Assembly: GCA_002163155.1 (NCBI GenBank)
Contig: MAAO01000002.1
Coordinates: forward strand, 248,001 to 312,000
Reading direction: 5' to 3'
Source of the DNA: Halobacteriovorax marinus
GTDB lineage: Bacteria; Bdellovibrionota; Bacteriovoracia; Bacteriovoracales; Bacteriovoracaceae
Length of the DNA stretch: 64,000 nucleotides
Made by a program: the position numbers and the translations under genes. Below, one piece after another: positions 63,951 through 64,000 of this stretch (position 1 is its first letter; every line of letters starts with the position of its first letter). The notes under the pieces are model-generated. The model made no database searches and was not told the DNA's origin. It was given only the letters and a program-made list of their open reading frames with translations.

Positions 63951-64000
63951 ATGTCTTTTTCTATTTCTTTTAAAGAAAGCCTTTTTCTTATCTTGCCTTT
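63951..64000 (+). CDS. Possible gene start at the window edge
   Basis: An ATG at 63951 opens a frame (MSFSISFKESLFLILP) that runs out of the window. TATAAA lies at 63928-63933, but no ribosome site is seen. Too short to identify. Confidence 0.3.
   Translation, partial: MSFSISFKESLFLILP

Noticed and set aside
1-64000. tRNA, rRNA, riboswitch, insertion sequence or prophage
   Set aside because: No cloverleaf, ribosomal signature, transposase, integrase or terminal inverted repeat could be recognised by reading; short RNAs could be missed.

Overview
The window is a dense, AT-rich stretch of bacterial chromosome from a Gram-negative (diderm) organism. Outer-membrane barrels, an Omp85/TamA-like protein, lipoproteins with lipoboxes, TonB and Fbp-type iron uptake all point to a diderm. 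The mix of low G+C, many small secreted proteins of unknown family, secreted serine proteases and S9/S15 peptidases, FecR-domain proteins, multi-domain sensor kinases, PilZ proteins and a FliG-like protein is what I would expect of a marine Bdellovibrionota such as Bacteriovoracales/Halobacteriovorax. That assignment is an inference from gene content, not a match to a known genome. No tRNA, rRNA, insertion sequence, prophage or CRISPR array was seen.

Layout. 0-8 kb: the start of an ABC-F ATPase gene, a tandem pair of short periplasmic binding proteins, exonuclease III, thioredoxin-type arsenate reductase, a giant hybrid kinase with six CHASE3-like modules, and a BrkB membrane protein preceded by a candidate 48-residue ORF. 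8-18 kb: secreted phospholipase D-like protein, threonine ammonia-lyase, a Bor-like lipoprotein/lipoprotein/FecR operon, proline iminopeptidase-like hydrolase, FxsA, SUI1/YciH, and a DEAD-box helicase fused to what looks like a KhpB/Jag protein. 18-32 kb: sensor kinase plus parvulin, RadD, GAF protein, a three-gene envelope operon around an Omp85 protein, a porin, a Gre-like factor, a second FecR operon and a ribbon-helix-helix protein facing a small DUF4258-like gene. 32-41 kb: a kinase, an OhrR-type repressor with clear operators shared with a secreted catalase-like protein, an S15-type lipoprotein hydrolase and a U32 protein. 41-50 kb: another orphan kinase, a trypsin-like lipoprotein, TcdA, a TatD-like hydrolase and an FbpABC iron(III) importer. 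50-64 kb: secreted ParB-like and START-like proteins, a CheY/HPt-like pair, an S9 peptidase, a PilZ-FliG fusion, a second trypsin-like lipoprotein, GNAT, a PilZ-like protein, bacterioferritin and TonB.

How genes work together. Iron handling is represented by FbpABC, bacterioferritin and TonB. Peroxide defence appears as an OhrR circuit controlling its own gene and a catalase-superfamily protein. c-di-GMP and motility meet in the PilZ-FliG fusion. Signalling is heavy: four histidine kinases, two stand-alone receivers, and an HPt-like protein whose phospho-acceptor His is replaced.

Most notable observations: (1) the PilZ + FliG-MC fusion at 55337-56449; (2) the DEAD-box + Jag_N/KH/R3H fusion at 15882-17864; (3) the OhrR operators and the truncated catalase-like target at 34763-35698; (4) six CHASE3 modules with a nine-copy 9-bp repeat inside the kinase gene; (5) several genes whose -10 box lies 5-6 nt before the ATG, suggesting leaderless mRNAs; (6) convergent gene pairs that share a four-base double stop.
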